Shown: positions 1-10,586, counted from the stretch's first letter. The stretch is DNA of 64,000 bases from Gyrodactylus bullatarudis (GCA_012064415.1 SSNU01000102.1:1-64000); one strand, 5' to 3'. Program-made: numbers and translations. The notes: a model not told the origin generated them from the letters alone.

Positions 1-655
1 TTCATCTTATTTTTCGCGCAATTTTTTTCTCTTTCTCCCGTATATACATACACAAATCGACGCAAAATTAAATTTTCTATTTAATGATATCCCGTTGATG
101 GGCAATTAGTTAATTTCACTTAATGATGAGATCAGATTCGGAATCTGCGTCAAATTTCGGATCAGGATCACTTTAGTTTATTTCGATATCCCCAGATCGA
201 AAAAAAGTGACACGCCGTGTTATCGAACACACACATGTATAACTTTTTGGCAATAACTCTTAGATTAAAGGCTATCATGCTGTAAATATCTAGAAAATAA
301 AAATTCACTGCACCTACTAAATTAATTGTTTCTCTTCTGGTTCCACTTCCTTCTTATCTTCTGTTACTAACATGAGTCCTGAAAACCTATCAATCTATAA
401 TATAAATAAATGGTATCATTTGATATTCAATCTTCCAAAATCTATTTTTCTAGCATAATGAACATGTATGTCAAAAATTCTATTCAAATTAATTATATTT
501 TGTTAAAGTGCTTTGAATTTAATTTATAAAATATTTTATTCATTATTTTTCTCACAGTTATGGCACTGACATTAGCATGTTGGATAGGAAAATTTTTCCC
601 ATTGGACTCGAATATGCTAAATAGGGGGTTGGAATTGGGATATGAATTTTTAGAC
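1..655. other. No feature recognised
   Basis: AT-rich sequence without a convincing exon, repeat end or RNA gene. A short ORF that begins near 560 runs into the SINE-like repeat that follows and shows no domain, so I do not call it. Confidence 0.4.
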
Positions 656-659
656 ATTC

Positions 660-835
660 AACCTACTAGTAAAATGTGGTCAAATGTAATCACAATGTAC
701 ATTAAATTCCAACTTAATATAGATTTTCTCCAAGCACTGGACAAGCCCATAAGACATTCAACTCACAGTGGTAGTTCTCGTCAATAAACAATAGACTGGA
801 TTCGAACCCGGGTCTTAAATGGTATAAGACAGAAT
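660..835 (-). repeat. Degraded tRNA-derived SINE copy (minus strand)
   Basis: On the minus strand, 799-808 reads GGTTCGAATC, a pol III B-box, followed by TGACGAG and then CTGTGAGTTGAATG. The same order (B-box, hammerhead core remnant, GTGAGTTGAAT tail) occurs in the copies at 12361-12590 and 15713-15915. The stretch between TGACGAG and the tail is deleted here. The original element probably had a tRNA-like head, a hammerhead motif and a conserved tail of about 100 bp. Truncated and inactive. Confidence 0.6.
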
Positions 836-1489
836 TGAATATCCTTCCGAAGAAAAGGCTGCATAGAATGTAAAGTTGAAGGGAAAAAAGTTATAAAAGT
901 TTGAATTCCTCTTCATTTCTTGAATTTAAGTACTCAAGATGCTGTCATTATTTGATATTCCTCACATACTTAAAAAGAGCATAAATCTTCATTGTCTCGG
1001 TTCTCATTGAGATTCCAGGGAGCAGAAGAATGAAGAAAAAAATTGGCTAGAGACTTAACAGTGGAAGAATGATCACTTCTGGGGGTACTTTATCAATTGA
1101 TTTTGTTTACTTGGAAATGAACCAACAAAATACTCTAGAGCCGTTCGATTCTTACTGCGTATTATTTATTTTTTTAAATCTCTTACTTACAAGTAAATTT
1201 AATGAAAATACTATAAACTTTATGTCAATATTCCTTATCATCATATTTCACAAATTTAACTACATGAATAATTGAGAAAGATATTCAGAAACATTGGTTT
1301 GAGATGTGCTACCGATGTCATGAAGGGTTTGAATGAATTAGGAGGATGCCAGAATATTTCACAAAGATTTCAATTTAGGGCAAACTCATCAGTGTGATGC
1401 ATGCCATATAAGTACAGTTTTTAGAATTTTACAAGGAAGGGCCTTATTGGTTCATTTTCATGATAATAATAATAATTGGTTCCAAGAAA
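836..1489. other. No feature recognised
   Basis: No splice-flanked module exon, transposase motif or long inverted repeat seen. A 68-codon ORF at 1069-1275 is hydrophobic and unsupported. Confidence 0.35.
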
Positions 1490-1905
1490 ATAAAATTCAC
1501 AGAAGAAAGAGAAAACGAGAACAGCCTATCATTTCTTGACGTTAGATTATCAGGAAACTCAGATGGCTCATTAAAGAGATGAATAAACAGAGAAAGTACG
1601 TTCACAACTTCTCAATTTTAATTCTTTCGTTCCTATGAAGATAAAACGCGGATTGATAATCACGAAACGAACCCAAAGAATTGCATCTGACTCAGCATCA
1701 GAGAACGAAACCTGTCATTCAAGGAGATAAAGTTGAATCTAAATTCGGGACGAGAATTAACCAAATTACTTAATCCGAAAAACTCAAAAATTGTTTAGAA
1801 ACTGCTCGAAGGATGAAATGGACACTCTAAAACAAAACAACGATATACGAATTCAAATGTCCCTGAAACTCTGAGTATATTGGATACACGACAAGGCGGC
1901 AAAAA
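1490..1905 (+). pseudogene. PLE-C relic: end of reverse transcriptase plus start of GIY-YIG domain
   Basis: Translation in mixed frames gives NSLSFLDVRLSGNSDGSLKR (post-catalytic RT segment) around 1523-1580 and, near 1825-1900, a GIY-YIG signature with TIYEFKCP, a stop, then NSEYIGYTTRR. The second part resembles the minus-strand copy at 30363-30602 (FVVYEFKFP ... YIGHTTRR), so both belong to one family, called PLE-C here. Stops and frameshifts make it non-functional. It is joined directly to PLE-A sequence at about 1907. Confidence 0.6.
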
Positions 1906-1906
1906 G

Positions 1907-2273
1907 GCAGTCAATCGAAATATTGAATTCTTGATGAATGTAAATCTGATCACGGCTGGGGAGTCAAATTCCCTGTTCGAAAGAGATGCAGACATCAGCC
2001 GACTGTATCTTCTTCCTAAAGTCCACAAGGATACCCCGGAATTATCTTATAGACCCATACTGGATATGTCTTCAAGCCCTCAGCACAATCTTGTGAAATG
2101 GTTAACTGACAAGCTAATGCCGCTGTGAAACCAGTTGTGTTCACATTCTGTGTCCAATGCAATGCAAGTGGTAGAGAAGATCTGTCAGACAAATTTCCTT
2201 GGGTGCAAAATGGTTTCCTTTGATGTCTCTTCACTGTTTACGAATGTGCCCCTTAAAGAAACGGTGAAGTTCA
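1907..2273 (+). pseudogene. PLE-A RT fragment, first part
   Basis: Encodes ISRLYLLPKVHK-type sequence (SRLYLLPKVHKDTPELSYRP) and PILDMSSSPQHNL, matching residues about 222-345 of the intact PLE-A protein, and then FDVSSLFTNVP, RT motif A with its catalytic Asp. A stop follows LTDKLMPL at 2126-2128. The similarity ends abruptly at 2273, within the codons after KETVKF. Telomerase-like RT of the Penelope class; not functional as it stands. Confidence 0.75.
2134..2273 (+). repeat. 140-bp direct repeat, upstream copy
   Basis: Same sequence as 2793-2932, offset 659 bp, with one mismatch (T at 2254, C at 2913). It encodes RT residues LCSHSVSNAMQVVEK through KETVKF in both places. The near identity implies a recent event relative to the heavy decay of the surrounding element. 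Confidence 0.85.
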
Positions 2274-2792
2274 ATACGGTTAGTTTTTGCGGGGATTTCA
2301 GATTAGGTTATGAGCATATTGAGCGATGGGTACATCCAATTTTCTTGGCAGCTTGTCGCATGCTCATACCGTCCTCTAGCAAGTTTAGAGCAAGAATCTT
2401 CTCCTCTACACTCAACTTTGAGTATTTCGACTTATTAATAGTAGTTGACATTTTTCCAGCAATGATTTTTTGTTTTTTATCAAAAAAGAGCTAAAGAGAA
2501 TATTGCAAATAATTTTCGTATTGATGAATTATTGTGAACCGAAAGAGTATTAACTGTAAAATGGATACTTTCGATTTTTCGATTTTCAATTCAATGGAAA
2601 CGAGTAACGCGGAATTTAAAAGGCTATGAATGAAATAAAAATACAACTAAGTTTATATTCGGATAGAACTTTTTCTCTATCGAATGATGTATAGTTTTTG
2701 CTCGATTCTAGACTCATAAGGAAGGTTTGAGAACAAGCAAATAATAAGTGATAAACATTTTATTTCGCTGGGTTTCTTCAGACTTAGTACCG
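2274..2792. other. 519-bp segment interrupting PLE-A1, ending in a PLE terminal repeat
   Basis: Bases about 2540-2700 match about 60725-60890 in inverted orientation (shared: TTCATTCATAG, AAATTCCGC, GTTTCCATTGAATT, TCATTCGATAGAGAAAAA), so a second dispersed repeat is present. Bases about 2697-2792 are a PLE-A terminal repeat: its minus strand reads CTGAAGAAACCCAGCGAAAT, a hammerhead-like core. Confidence 0.6.
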
Positions 2793-3405
2793 GTTGTGTT
2801 CACATTCTGTGTCCAATGCAATGCAAGTGGTAGAGAAGATCTGTCAGACAAATTTCCTTGGGTGCAAAATGGTTTCCTTTGATGTCTCTTCACTGTTTAC
2901 GAATGTGCCCCTCAAAGAAACGGTGAAGTTCATACAAAATAAGTTAGTTAAATTTCCTTCTCTTTGCAGAATTCCCGCAGACTTAGTTGGGGATTTGATA
3001 TTTATGTCAGTGAAAAACATCGATTTCAAATTTGGAGGAATTTACTACAAACTAATCGATGGAGTTGCGATGGGAAGTCCGATAGGTCCATTATTAGCAG
3101 ACATCTTCCTGGCTTCGCTCGAGCAAACATGCATGAAGCGGATTGTTGATAATGCCTTTACATCAGATACCTAGATGACACATTTCTTTTGGTAGAAGAC
3201 GGTTGCAATCTTAATGATATTTCTAAAGATCTTAATAATATCCACGAAAATATCGAGTTTACCAATGAATGTGAAAATGATGGACTTAGCTTTCTGCAGC
3301 TGGAAATCATTCGACATGAATCAGTTGGAAAGACGAAAATCCATAGGAAGAAAAATGCCCCTTCACAGTTCTTACCTTTCCACAGTTTCTCCAGGTACAT
3401 AAGAA
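2793..3405 (+). pseudogene. PLE-A RT fragment, second part
   Basis: Contains motif A (FDVSSLFTNVP), motif B (DGVAMGSPIGPLLADIFLAS) and, after a frameshift close to 3150, the catalytic motif C as YIRYLDDTFLL, then LSFLQLEIIRHESVGKTKIH and APSQFLPFHSFS. All align with residues about 299-500 of the intact PLE-A protein. The YLDD catalytic pair is preserved, but the frame is broken just before it. Confidence 0.8.
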
Positions 3406-3412
3406 GAGTATC

Positions 3413-3931
3413 GTGAGAAACGAATTTTTGAATATTGAGAGATTAGTTTCAGGGGAATACGTGAAGGAAAAAAGAAGAAAGTTGAGATGCCTCCCTTTAC
3501 CAAAACTCAAGAAGAAAGGAGTGATCTACCTATTCACCTGTCCATGTGGTTCCAAATATGTTGGCCAAACGACGAGAGCTCTGGGCGAGAGAGTCAAAGA
3601 ACACCTGCGGCCAAATCACGATAGCGCCGTCCAACACCATCCACACGAAACAGGGCACGTAGCGGACGAAGGAAACTTCTCAATTCTCTACCAAGTTGAC
3701 CAACGCCTTTCGATGGAGAACGATTTGACGTGCGCGGAAAACCATTTCATTTCGAAACTGAAGCCAAATTTGTGTGTACAAAAAATGATAGCCTCGAACC
3801 TAGGCATCACAGGCCGGGACAGATTCATAAAGGGTAAGAAATTGGCCAAGATCGAAAGAATTAGAGAAGTTGGCTGTAGCACTAAAGCAGAGTCCATCCC
3901 AAGAAACCAATGTAGAGTTGGTGGCAATTGA
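3413..3931 (+). pseudogene. PLE-A GIY-YIG endonuclease fragment
   Basis: An open frame of 172 codons with the nuclease signature KKGVIYLFTCPCGSKYVGQT, the downstream Arg (TTRALGERVKEHL), conserved His residues and the ENHFISKLKPNLCVQK block that supplies the catalytic Glu. Compared with the intact copy, about 85 codons of linker between RT and nuclease are missing: IERLVSGEYVKEKRRKL runs straight into LPLPKLKKKGVIY. The nuclease core itself looks complete. The domain nicks target DNA to prime reverse transcription in Penelope-like elements. Confidence 0.8.
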
Positions 3932-3985
3932 AAAATCCGAGAAATCAACCGTAGTTGATAATAAAATTATGAGCCAACTCGTAGT

Positions 3986-4180
3986 GTGAAAGAAGAGGTG
4001 AAAATTAATACAGCTTCAAGTCAACCTGCAATTAATGAAGAGAAGAAATTAAAGCAGTCAATTAGACGAAAGCGTAAAAGGCATAGTGGGCAGTTACTAA
4101 TGGATGGATTCCTAAGTGTAAGGAGGGCCCAAGTCTGGAGAAGAAACGAAAGTAAAACCCCATGGAAACAGGATTACTAA
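3986..4180 (+). pseudogene. PLE-A C-terminal tail with basic patch and PIP-like motif
   Basis: A short frame encoding a Lys/Arg run (RRKRKRH) followed by SGQLLMDGFL. The arrangement (basic patch, S-G-Q-x-x-M-x-x-F) is the same as at the C-termini of the other PLE-A copies and fits the PCNA-interacting (PIP) consensus Q-x-x-[ILM]-x-x-aromatic. Unlike the intact copy it runs on for about 20 further residues. Confidence 0.6.
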
Positions 4181-4254
4181 TACGTTCCCCTCCCTGGGCA
4201 GCTACATTTGAACCAATGGAAGGGCAGAAAAATGAGCAATGTAACACTATATAA

Positions 4255-4365
4255 TGTAGTCCGGGATTAAGTCTGAATAGACCCGGCGAAATAAAACGTT
4301 TATCACTTATTATTTGCTTGTTCTCAAACCTTCCTTATGACTCATAGGTTATGAGTCTAGAATCG
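4255..4365 (+). repeat. PLE-A terminal repeat with degenerate hammerhead-like motif
   Basis: Inverted relative to about 2697-2792. Contains CTGAATA (consensus CTGANGA, one core base lost), then ACCCGGCGAAAT and the near-palindrome ATAAAACGTTTAT followed by C. CCGGG (4261) and CCCGG (4282) can pair. The terminal GTTCTCAAACCTTCCTTATGA is shared, inverted, with the left end. Confidence 0.65.
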
Positions 4366-4679
4366 TGCAATAATATACCTTATGAATTTCGGCAATATTA
4401 CCGTTCCAAAACGAGAAGATTTGGAAAAAAACAAAAAAATCACTCAATTCTTCCCTACAAATAAATAATTAACTGAGACCTTATATATTTTATATCCCAT
4501 ACGTATGAAAATACAACTAACACTAATTACTAACTATTAACACTCGATAATGTCAAAAACTGTAAAAAATTAATTTTATTAAAGCTATTTCTTACATGGC
4601 AATAGGCAGGAGCCAATTGAATTATTATTATGAAAATTAACATTCTTTTTAATTTCACATTCCCGAATATTAATTTCAG

Positions 4680-4960
4680 TCTTCGTTCTAGAAAAACAAG
4701 TTCCATTGTATTCAGAGAAAATAATGATCTACAGAATGTTGATTTCGACTACATCTATGCTTCTGGATTTGTTATAAATTTTTGTGCTGATTTGAAAAAA
4801 ATTAAGATTTTTGATTTGAATCATGCTCAACTTGTTATTAAAGAGGAATATTTGATAATCAATGGAGCTAAATCAAGTGATAATACGCTCGAGAGAATTC
4901 TAGTTTGTGGAAAAAATAACAATCTCCAGAAGTTTATCAAAATTATTTCGCGCGCTTGCT
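4680..4960 (+). CDS. Module exon 1 (phase 2 to phase 1), unknown repeat-module gene
   Basis: The exon follows acceptor TAATTTCAG and ends at donor GTGAGT (4961). Reading from the last base of a split codon gives about 93 residues: FDYIYASGFVINFC, KKIKIFDL and QLVIKEEYLIING as strand-like segments, and a final helix-like NNLQKFIKIIS. It is the only unit whose start is phase 2, so it may follow a leader exon that I could not find. No signal peptide, Cys pattern or known motif was recognised. It is the first of twelve similar plus-strand units in the window; the intron to exon 2 is 983 bp. The call rests on splice borders, open frame and the shared layout, not on a database match. Confidence 0.5.
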
Positions 4961-4970
4961 GTGAGTTTTG

Positions 4971-5943
4971 AGAGATATTACATGTCTATAAAAAAAGTAG
5001 TCATAACACCTTGTTCATAATTATTTTGGTCATAGCGTTGTTCGCTTGTTGCCTGACTATGTTTTCTTCTGACCTGTATTGGTCTATCTGTGTAGTATTT
5101 CTTTAAAAATAATGATTATAAAAAATTATAGTTATTGTTATAATAAAATATATTATACTCGGAGGGTAAAATTTCCCGAGTTTTGAGTTGGAGATGTGTT
5201 ATTCACAGGTGGTCCTCTGGTTATTTTTGAAACCTTCTTGATTATTTTGGACGCTTTGTGGAAGTTGACACATGTGAAGCCTAACTTCCTGCCCAAAATT
5301 TTCTGTGCACATAGTGAGAGTAACTCATCAGCTTCGCCTCCGATATCTCCAGGACCTTCTGAGTTTGGTGCTTACTGATCGGATCTGCAGCGTATCTGAT
5401 TTTGAAGTTCTCGATTCCAGCAGAGTGGTTGGTCGTTCGTAGATGTAAGAACCGTCATTGTTAGGATTAAGATCCTCTTTAATTATAACTGATACCGGTC
5501 TTACCCTCATCCCGATGTATGATTGACCACAGGAACATTTGAATTAATAGACAACCCTTTTCCTGTTGAGCCAGTTGATCTGATCCTTGTTGCGATCGTA
5601 AAAATTTTTCAACACATAATCATAAACGAAACCAATTAATTTTGGATAAAAAAATTATCAACTATTAACTACAATTATTTCGCTCTAGGTGCTTAGGTAA
5701 TATATCCTACAGGTTATTTGGATTACCTAAGAACTTAGAACGAAATAATTCTAGTTAATCATTTTTAAGTATAAGTGCTGCACTATTAATTTATCAACTA
5801 TGATTATCCCTTGTTAAAAATCATTATTGATATTTCTTCTATCAAATTCATAGTAAGCCATTGAATTATTTTCTACCTCTAAATCAGAAAATACAATTAA
5901 TATTCGCATACCATATTATTTCTTTTATTCATTTTATCTTTAG
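4971..5943. other. Intron between module exons 1 and 2; small palindrome only
   Basis: Mostly featureless AT-rich sequence. Around 5680-5745 an imperfect inverted repeat occurs (TTATTTCGCTCTAGGTGCTTAGGTAATAT against TTACCTAAGAACTTAGAACGAAATAA, each shown split by its loop), able to form a hairpin. No transposase trace found. Confidence 0.4.
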
Positions 5944-6204
5944 ATTCTGGGAAATCCGGATTTTATATACTTTCTGGAAATAAATATACATTTTCAAATA
6001 TTGAAAATATTTCTTTTGCTTCTGACCATATAAATATTTTTGAGAGAAATATTAATTCAAGAAAAAAAATATATCCATACCATATTGAGAATATTTCCAA
6101 CAATAGCATGGAAATAATGGGAATATCTGGAAATAAAAAATTCGTGATTTTTGTAAAATCTAGTAACTTAAACGAAATAGCCAGGAAAATAAATGCAGCA
6201 AAAA
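5944..6204 (+). CDS. Module exon 2 (phase 1-1)
   Basis: Acceptor TTATCTTTAG, donor GTAATG at 6205, length 261 bp (87 codons). Translation: SGKSGFYILSGNKYTFSNIE, then ISFASDHINIFERNINSRKK, a second strand block MEIMGISGNKKFVIFVKS and the helix-like SNLNEIARKINAA. Its phase 1 start fits the phase 1 end of exon 1 (joined codon T+AT, Tyr). The intron that follows starts with a PLE-B tail within 50 bp of the donor. Same module layout as its neighbours; function unknown. Confidence 0.5.
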
Positions 6205-6242
6205 GTAATGTTTCGATGATTTTTACAATTCCTAAAAATATA

Positions 6243-6830
6243 ATTGAATATAATAAAATGGTATTTATTAAAACTTGGGTCAATATTTGAATTCTCAACC
6301 ATTGGTCGTCCAAACGTTTCGACGGTGATTGTCTTCACACGCCTTCTTCTGTGGTACGACAAGTTCATCAAACACAAAATACTATTTATATATTTTCATG
6401 ATCTCGTCCAATCAAATAAGAGAATAGTATAAAATAAGAGTTTGACCCATATCTTATATATCCCATATAGAGTAATATACATAATTATTCATCAGATTTA
6501 ATTTAACTTCCTTCTTTTGCCAAAAAGCTGAATCCAACACTGCTCAATGTTCACTTCACCAATATTTCCATTAAAATTATCGTTCAAGAGCTTCATGAAT
6601 CAGCCTCTTTCTAAAGTTTTTTTGTACACTAAGAATTTTGACCTCCTCAAAATTGATTTTATGCTCATTATTGTTTAGAATATGTTGAAAAACATGTGAT
6701 TTATTATCGTTTCTTAAAATACTGTTCTTATGTTCTTTAGTTCTAGTCTTAAAATTTCTGCCAGTTTGACCAATATAACTTTTATCACAGCTACACTTTA
6801 ATTTACAACTACCACAGAATACCAAAATAT
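6243..6830 (-). mobile_element. PLE-B copy: tail plus GIY-YIG C-terminus
   Basis: On the minus strand 6825-6577 encodes CSCDKSYIGQTGRNFKTRTK and HVFQHILNNNEHKINFEEVK, the second half of a GIY-YIG nuclease, continuing out of the drawn ORF to NIGEVNIEQCWIQLFGKRRK and a stop near 6510. Downstream is the PLE-B tail (about 6243-6470) with CTGAAGA-type and CGAAACGTTTGG motifs and TTTAATAAATTTTAT-like terminal sequence. The RT part is absent. The sequence is close to the copy at 7230-8049. Confidence 0.75.
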
Positions 6831-7229
6831 TAGTTTAGTTATTGGAAATTTTATCAATAAATTTCTAAATTTGCTTTAGAAATCGCTATTGAAAAATGCG
6901 AAAACATTTTATCTACAATTTACTCTATTGATTGTTCTATTACTAATCTTCTTTTTTAATTTGAAAAATCCCTTAGCACTTATGTGTTTAAGAATCTTAT
7001 TCATAAACATTCAGGTAAATTTATATTACTTTAACTTTATATTAAATTTAAAAATATTTTCAAACAAAGTCTACAATAGTCTAACAAAAATTTTAATAGA
7101 ATAGGTTCTAAATTAATTCTAACAATTTTAATTTCAAATAAGGAAAAAACTTCTTCTAAAGGAATATTATTATACATGTCAACAACATCTAAAGAAAAAA
7201 ACTTTACATTCAGAATCAGAGAAAAATGA
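6831..7229. other. No feature recognised
   Basis: AT-rich stretch between two PLE-B fragments; a 71-codon ORF at 6889-7104 is low-complexity and hydrophobic with no recognisable motif. Probably decayed PLE or intron sequence. Confidence 0.35.
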
Positions 7230-8290
7230 TATAAAATTAGTTTTATAATAAAATTTATTAAAACTTAGGTCAATATTAGGATTCTCAGCCATGGTCATCC
7301 AAACGTTTCGACGGTGATTGTCTTCACACACCTTCTTCAGTGGTACGACGAGTTTATCAAAAACAAAATACTACTTATATACTTTCATGAATTCATCCCT
7401 ATCAGTTTTGTCCAATCAGATTAGAGAAAAGAATAATACAAGAGGCTGACCTATGATAATTAAGTATTGATAATCAGAAAGGAATAGGAGTTTAATTATT
7501 CATCAGATTTAATTTAACTTTCTTCTTTTGCCAAAAAGCTGAATCCAACACTGCTCAATGTTCACTTCACCAATATTTCCATTAAAATTATCGTTCAAGA
7601 GCTTCATGAATCAGCCTCTTTCTAAAGTTTTTTTGTACACTAAGAATTTTGACCTCCTCAAAATTGATTTTATGCTCATTATTGTTTAGAATATGTTGAA
7701 AAACATGTGATTTATTATCGTTTCTTAAAATACTGTTCTTATGTTCTTTAGTTCTAGTCTTAAAATTTCTGCCAGTTTGACCAATATACCTTTTATCACA
7801 GCTACACTTTAATCTGTAAATACCACAGCCTTCAAGGATGTTATTTTCATTTTTGGAAATTGTATCATTAAGACTTATATTATTTTTAAAAACAACCTTA
7901 AAGTTATATTTTTTATAAATTTTAGATAACAAAATATTAAGTGGGCTATGTTCTAAAACAATGATTTTTTTGATGTCTAAATTTTGATTTTTAATGTTTT
8001 TAGGTGAATAAAATTTATTAAAAATCTCTTCCTTAATTCTATCGATCATTTTTGTAGAGTAGCTATTTTTATTTTAACAGTTATTTTAAATATGTTTTAA
8101 TAAATTTTATTATAAAACTTTACATTATCAAAATAGTTTGAACCAGGCATATTAGTTAACTGGTAAGAATTTTTTAAACAGAATTTAAAGTTAAAATCCA
8201 GAGAATTAATATTATTTAGAATAATTTCATCTATTTGGTTTAATTTGGAGCATTTAGAGTTACTTCGATTCTTCGTTGATACAGGAAAAT
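7230..8290 (-). mobile_element. PLE-B copy: RT fragment, GIY-YIG domain and tail
   Basis: Minus strand, in order: an RT N-terminal fragment (about 8290-8110; SKCSKLNQIDEIILNNINSL and LKNSYQLTNMPGSNYFDN), an AT-rich junction, the ORF at 8049-7588, and the tail from about 7560 to 7230. The RT fragment also occurs at 34730-34890. The RT catalytic core is missing, so this is a composite or internally deleted copy. Confidence 0.7.
7588..8049 (-). pseudogene. PLE-B GIY-YIG nuclease domain with linker
   Basis: 153-codon open frame. Residues about 75-110 hold the signature: CGIYRLKCSCDKRYIGQTGR, with a canonical G-I-Y, a C-x-C pair, Y-I-G and the following Arg; then the His-containing block HVFQHILNNNEHKINF and catalytic Glu in RLIHEALER. 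The linker upstream has the VVFKNN-type segment seen in Penelope-like elements. It differs from PLE-A, which has G-V-I-Y. The nuclease core looks intact, but it is cut off from any RT core. Confidence 0.75.
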
Positions 8291-8315
8291 AAATATGAAA
8301 CTTTGTTCAAAGAAT

Positions 8316-8960
8316 TCAAAGAAAACTAAGGCCGATCTTGGATATGTCGTTATGTCCAGAACATAATTTAGCGAAGTGGTTAATTGATGTATTAAAACCA
8401 ATACATACATATTATGCTAAATTTGTTGTTAAATATACAATTACTTTCGTAGATAAAATCAAGGATTTAAATATTGGTTTAAATGAAATGGTTTCATTAG
8501 ATTTAAATTATTTATTTCCTATCATGCCTATTGAGGAGACATTATCGATTATTAAATCTTTCATTGATCAATATGAAGGTTTTGAAATTCAAAGAAATGA
8601 AATCAATAATCTTTTTAGGATTTGTTGTACCAACGTTCCTTAATCGTTTCAAAACAAAGTATTTGTCAAGAAAGATGGGATAGCTATGGGCTCTCTTTTG
8701 GCAGACATCTTCCTAGGTTAGCTAGAATTAAATAAAATGTTTGAAACAATCAATTCTAACAATGATGTTTACATCAGATATGTTAATAAAACCTTTATTT
8801 TAATGAAACCTAACGTATCAGCAGGATCAAGATCATTGAGAATTGGGAGGGTAACATTCTTGTCTACTTTTATGACGTCTGCATCATGAATCAGCCGACC
8901 ATAGTTTAACTGTCAGCATGAGTAGTTATTAGTAGTTTTTATTTTATAAGATCTCATATG
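8316..8960 (+). pseudogene. PLE-D reverse transcriptase relic
   Basis: Encodes RPILDMSLCPEHNLAKWLID (RT motif 2), MVSLDLNYLFPIMPIEETLS (motif A, Asp kept), DGIAMGSLLADIFLG (motif B, shortened) and, in place of motif C, DVYIRYVNKTFILM. The catalytic Y-x-D-D has become Y-V-N-K, so the enzyme would be dead. Stops occur after CCTNVP and within FLG. It is too diverged from PLE-A to be the same family. Confidence 0.7.
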
Positions 8961-9213
8961 GATGACGTTATCCAACAGGAGTCTTAAATGTAAAAAAAGC
9001 AAATTGAATAAAAATCCATTTACCGGAAATATGCTTTCCTTTGACATATCCTTACCCTTCACAAACGTAAATAAATTTGATTAAAGCAAATTGAATAAAA
9101 ATTGGCATAACAATACATAATGAAAATAATAAGCCAATTCTCAAATTTCAGCTCATACATTTTTAGGAAGTTTAGTGTACCTTATAAATTTCTAATATTT
9201 AAATTATTTTTAG

Positions 9214-9507
9214 AAATTTACCTTGATACAATAAAAGGGATAATTGATTTTAAATCAGAAGGATGTGAATTCTCTGAAGAGTTTACTGAAATCAAAAGAT
9301 TGGATGGTATGATGAATTTTATCTTCAAAAATGTAATTTTGTTCAAATTAAATATACTCTCGTCGAATTGCCAATATTGTGAAGAAAATAATGAATTTCA
9401 AATTAATATTAAGCGAGCTTTATATTTCAACGAGGTAGTTAATGTTAGAATATTCTCGAACAGGACCAGTTTTCAAAATATGAAATCCATTCTCAATGAA
9501 GTTCTGA
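9214..9507 (+). CDS. Module exon 3 (phase 1-1, weak donor)
   Basis: Acceptor ATTATTTTTAG at 9203-9213; the frame gives IYLDTIKGIIDFKSEGCEFS, VILFKLNILSS, EVVNVRIFSN and the helix-like TSFQNMKSILNEVLS. The only in-frame phase 1 donor is GTACGA at 9508, which is weak; without it the frame reaches a stop at 9525-9527 and this would be a terminal exon. Length to the proposed donor is 294 bp (98 codons), the longest module. Alternative acceptors lie at 9151 and 9166. The module layout matches its neighbours. Confidence 0.4.
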
Positions 9508-9699
9508 GTACGAATTTTTCTTTTTGATAATCTTTTGGTAACCTTTGGAAAATATATGTCACATAACTGGTATACATACATCTGTCATAGTTATAGTACA
9601 AAAAAAATTTTAAGTATATGTTAAGGTTCATAGTTTACATGATATATTAATTGATTAATTTTCATATATGCTTGATGAAGAGGTTTTTTTGTATATTTA

Positions 9700-10430
9700 A
9701 ATTCACGAACACTTCGAAATACTGTCAGGAAAAACCTTGAGTTTCGTTGGATGAAAGCCAAACGCGTTTGTTTCATATCTGAAACTGATAAATCGAGATG
9801 CCTAGACTAGGTCAAAGGAAAAAATTAGAGAGAAATTTGATTGGAAAAAAGCCATATTGAGAAGATATTATTTGGCAACCAAAATATCGTTCGAAAACAG
9901 TCAAAAGAAATTCTATTCAGAAACCTATCAAAACGTTCTTGAAAACCATTTAAAGAAGAAATTTTAGAAAAAGAAATGATTTTCCAAAGCGTTCTTGTCA
10001 TCAATCCAAATCTGCTAAAAAGTTTTTAGACAAAGCTGGTATATGGACTTGCCCCCTAGAAGTGAGAGAACATTTGGGTGATTCTATCTCAAAAAGTTCA
10101 CAAAAATGGGAAGCAACACAAAAATATACAAGAACTGAACGATGCCATCAATAAAGAGTGGGATTATTTTAGAAAAGATGATCTTGAACCTTATTTTATG
10201 TTATTATGTTCATGTATCGAAGATGAATCAATATCATTTAAAATAAAGGGGATTTTTCGAAATAAAAAAGTGAAAAAATAAATAAATGTTACGATTATAT
10301 CTTAATTAACTATTGTATTTAGATTGTAGATACTGTTGAATGAATTTGTAAAAATAACATTATCAAAATGTTGTATAAATTGTTACAAATTCAAATTTTA
10401 AGTGAAAACCTAAATTTCGCGACCACTTTA
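9700..10430 (+). pseudogene. Tc1/mariner transposase relic with one terminal repeat
   Basis: Near 9720-9800 the translation resembles the N-terminal end of a Tc1 transposase (RKNLEFRWMKAKR); near 9985-10060 it gives CHQSKSAKKFLDKAGI, like the Tc1 block before the last catalytic region; 10078-10281 gives IQELNDAINKEWDYFRKDDL and SFKIKGIFRNKK, typical of the Tc1 C-terminus. The right end at about 10395-10427 (GTGAAAACCTAAATTTCGCG) matches the inverted ends of the MITE at 31929-32468. Many stops; inactive. Confidence 0.7.
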
Positions 10431-10586
10431 GTTGATTGTAATCACTTTACTTAATTGCTTATCATGAAAAATTTGTCTCGAAAGTTTATGTCTTCGCATT
10501 TATGGGACAATTTTTTTAAAACGCGTTCTTGGGTTTAAACATATAAAAATCTTTATACATATCCTTATATTAAATTCTATTACAAG

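Larger units (their letters stand above)
1907..4365 (+). mobile_element. PLE-A copy 1, broken Penelope-like retroelement
   Basis: Reverse transcriptase pieces (1907-2273 and 2793-3400), a GIY-YIG nuclease piece (3413-3931) and a C-terminal tail (3986-4180) are collinear with the intact PLE-A at 35123-37660. Bases 2134-2273 and 2793-2932 are the same 140 bp with one mismatch seen, separated by 519 bp that ends in a PLE-A terminal repeat (about 2697-2792). The matching inverted terminal repeat is at about 4255-4365. This is either a tandem arrangement of two truncated copies or an insertion with a very long target duplication. Frameshifts make the element inactive. Confidence 0.8.

Noticed and set aside
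560..787. 75-codon ORF starting MALTLACWIG
   Set aside because: Its second half is antisense SINE sequence, and no motif or splice border supports it.
9760..9790. CCAAACGCGTTTG as a stem III-like palindrome
   Set aside because: It lies in the Tc1 coding relic (WMKAKRV) and has no CTGANGA or GAAA nearby.
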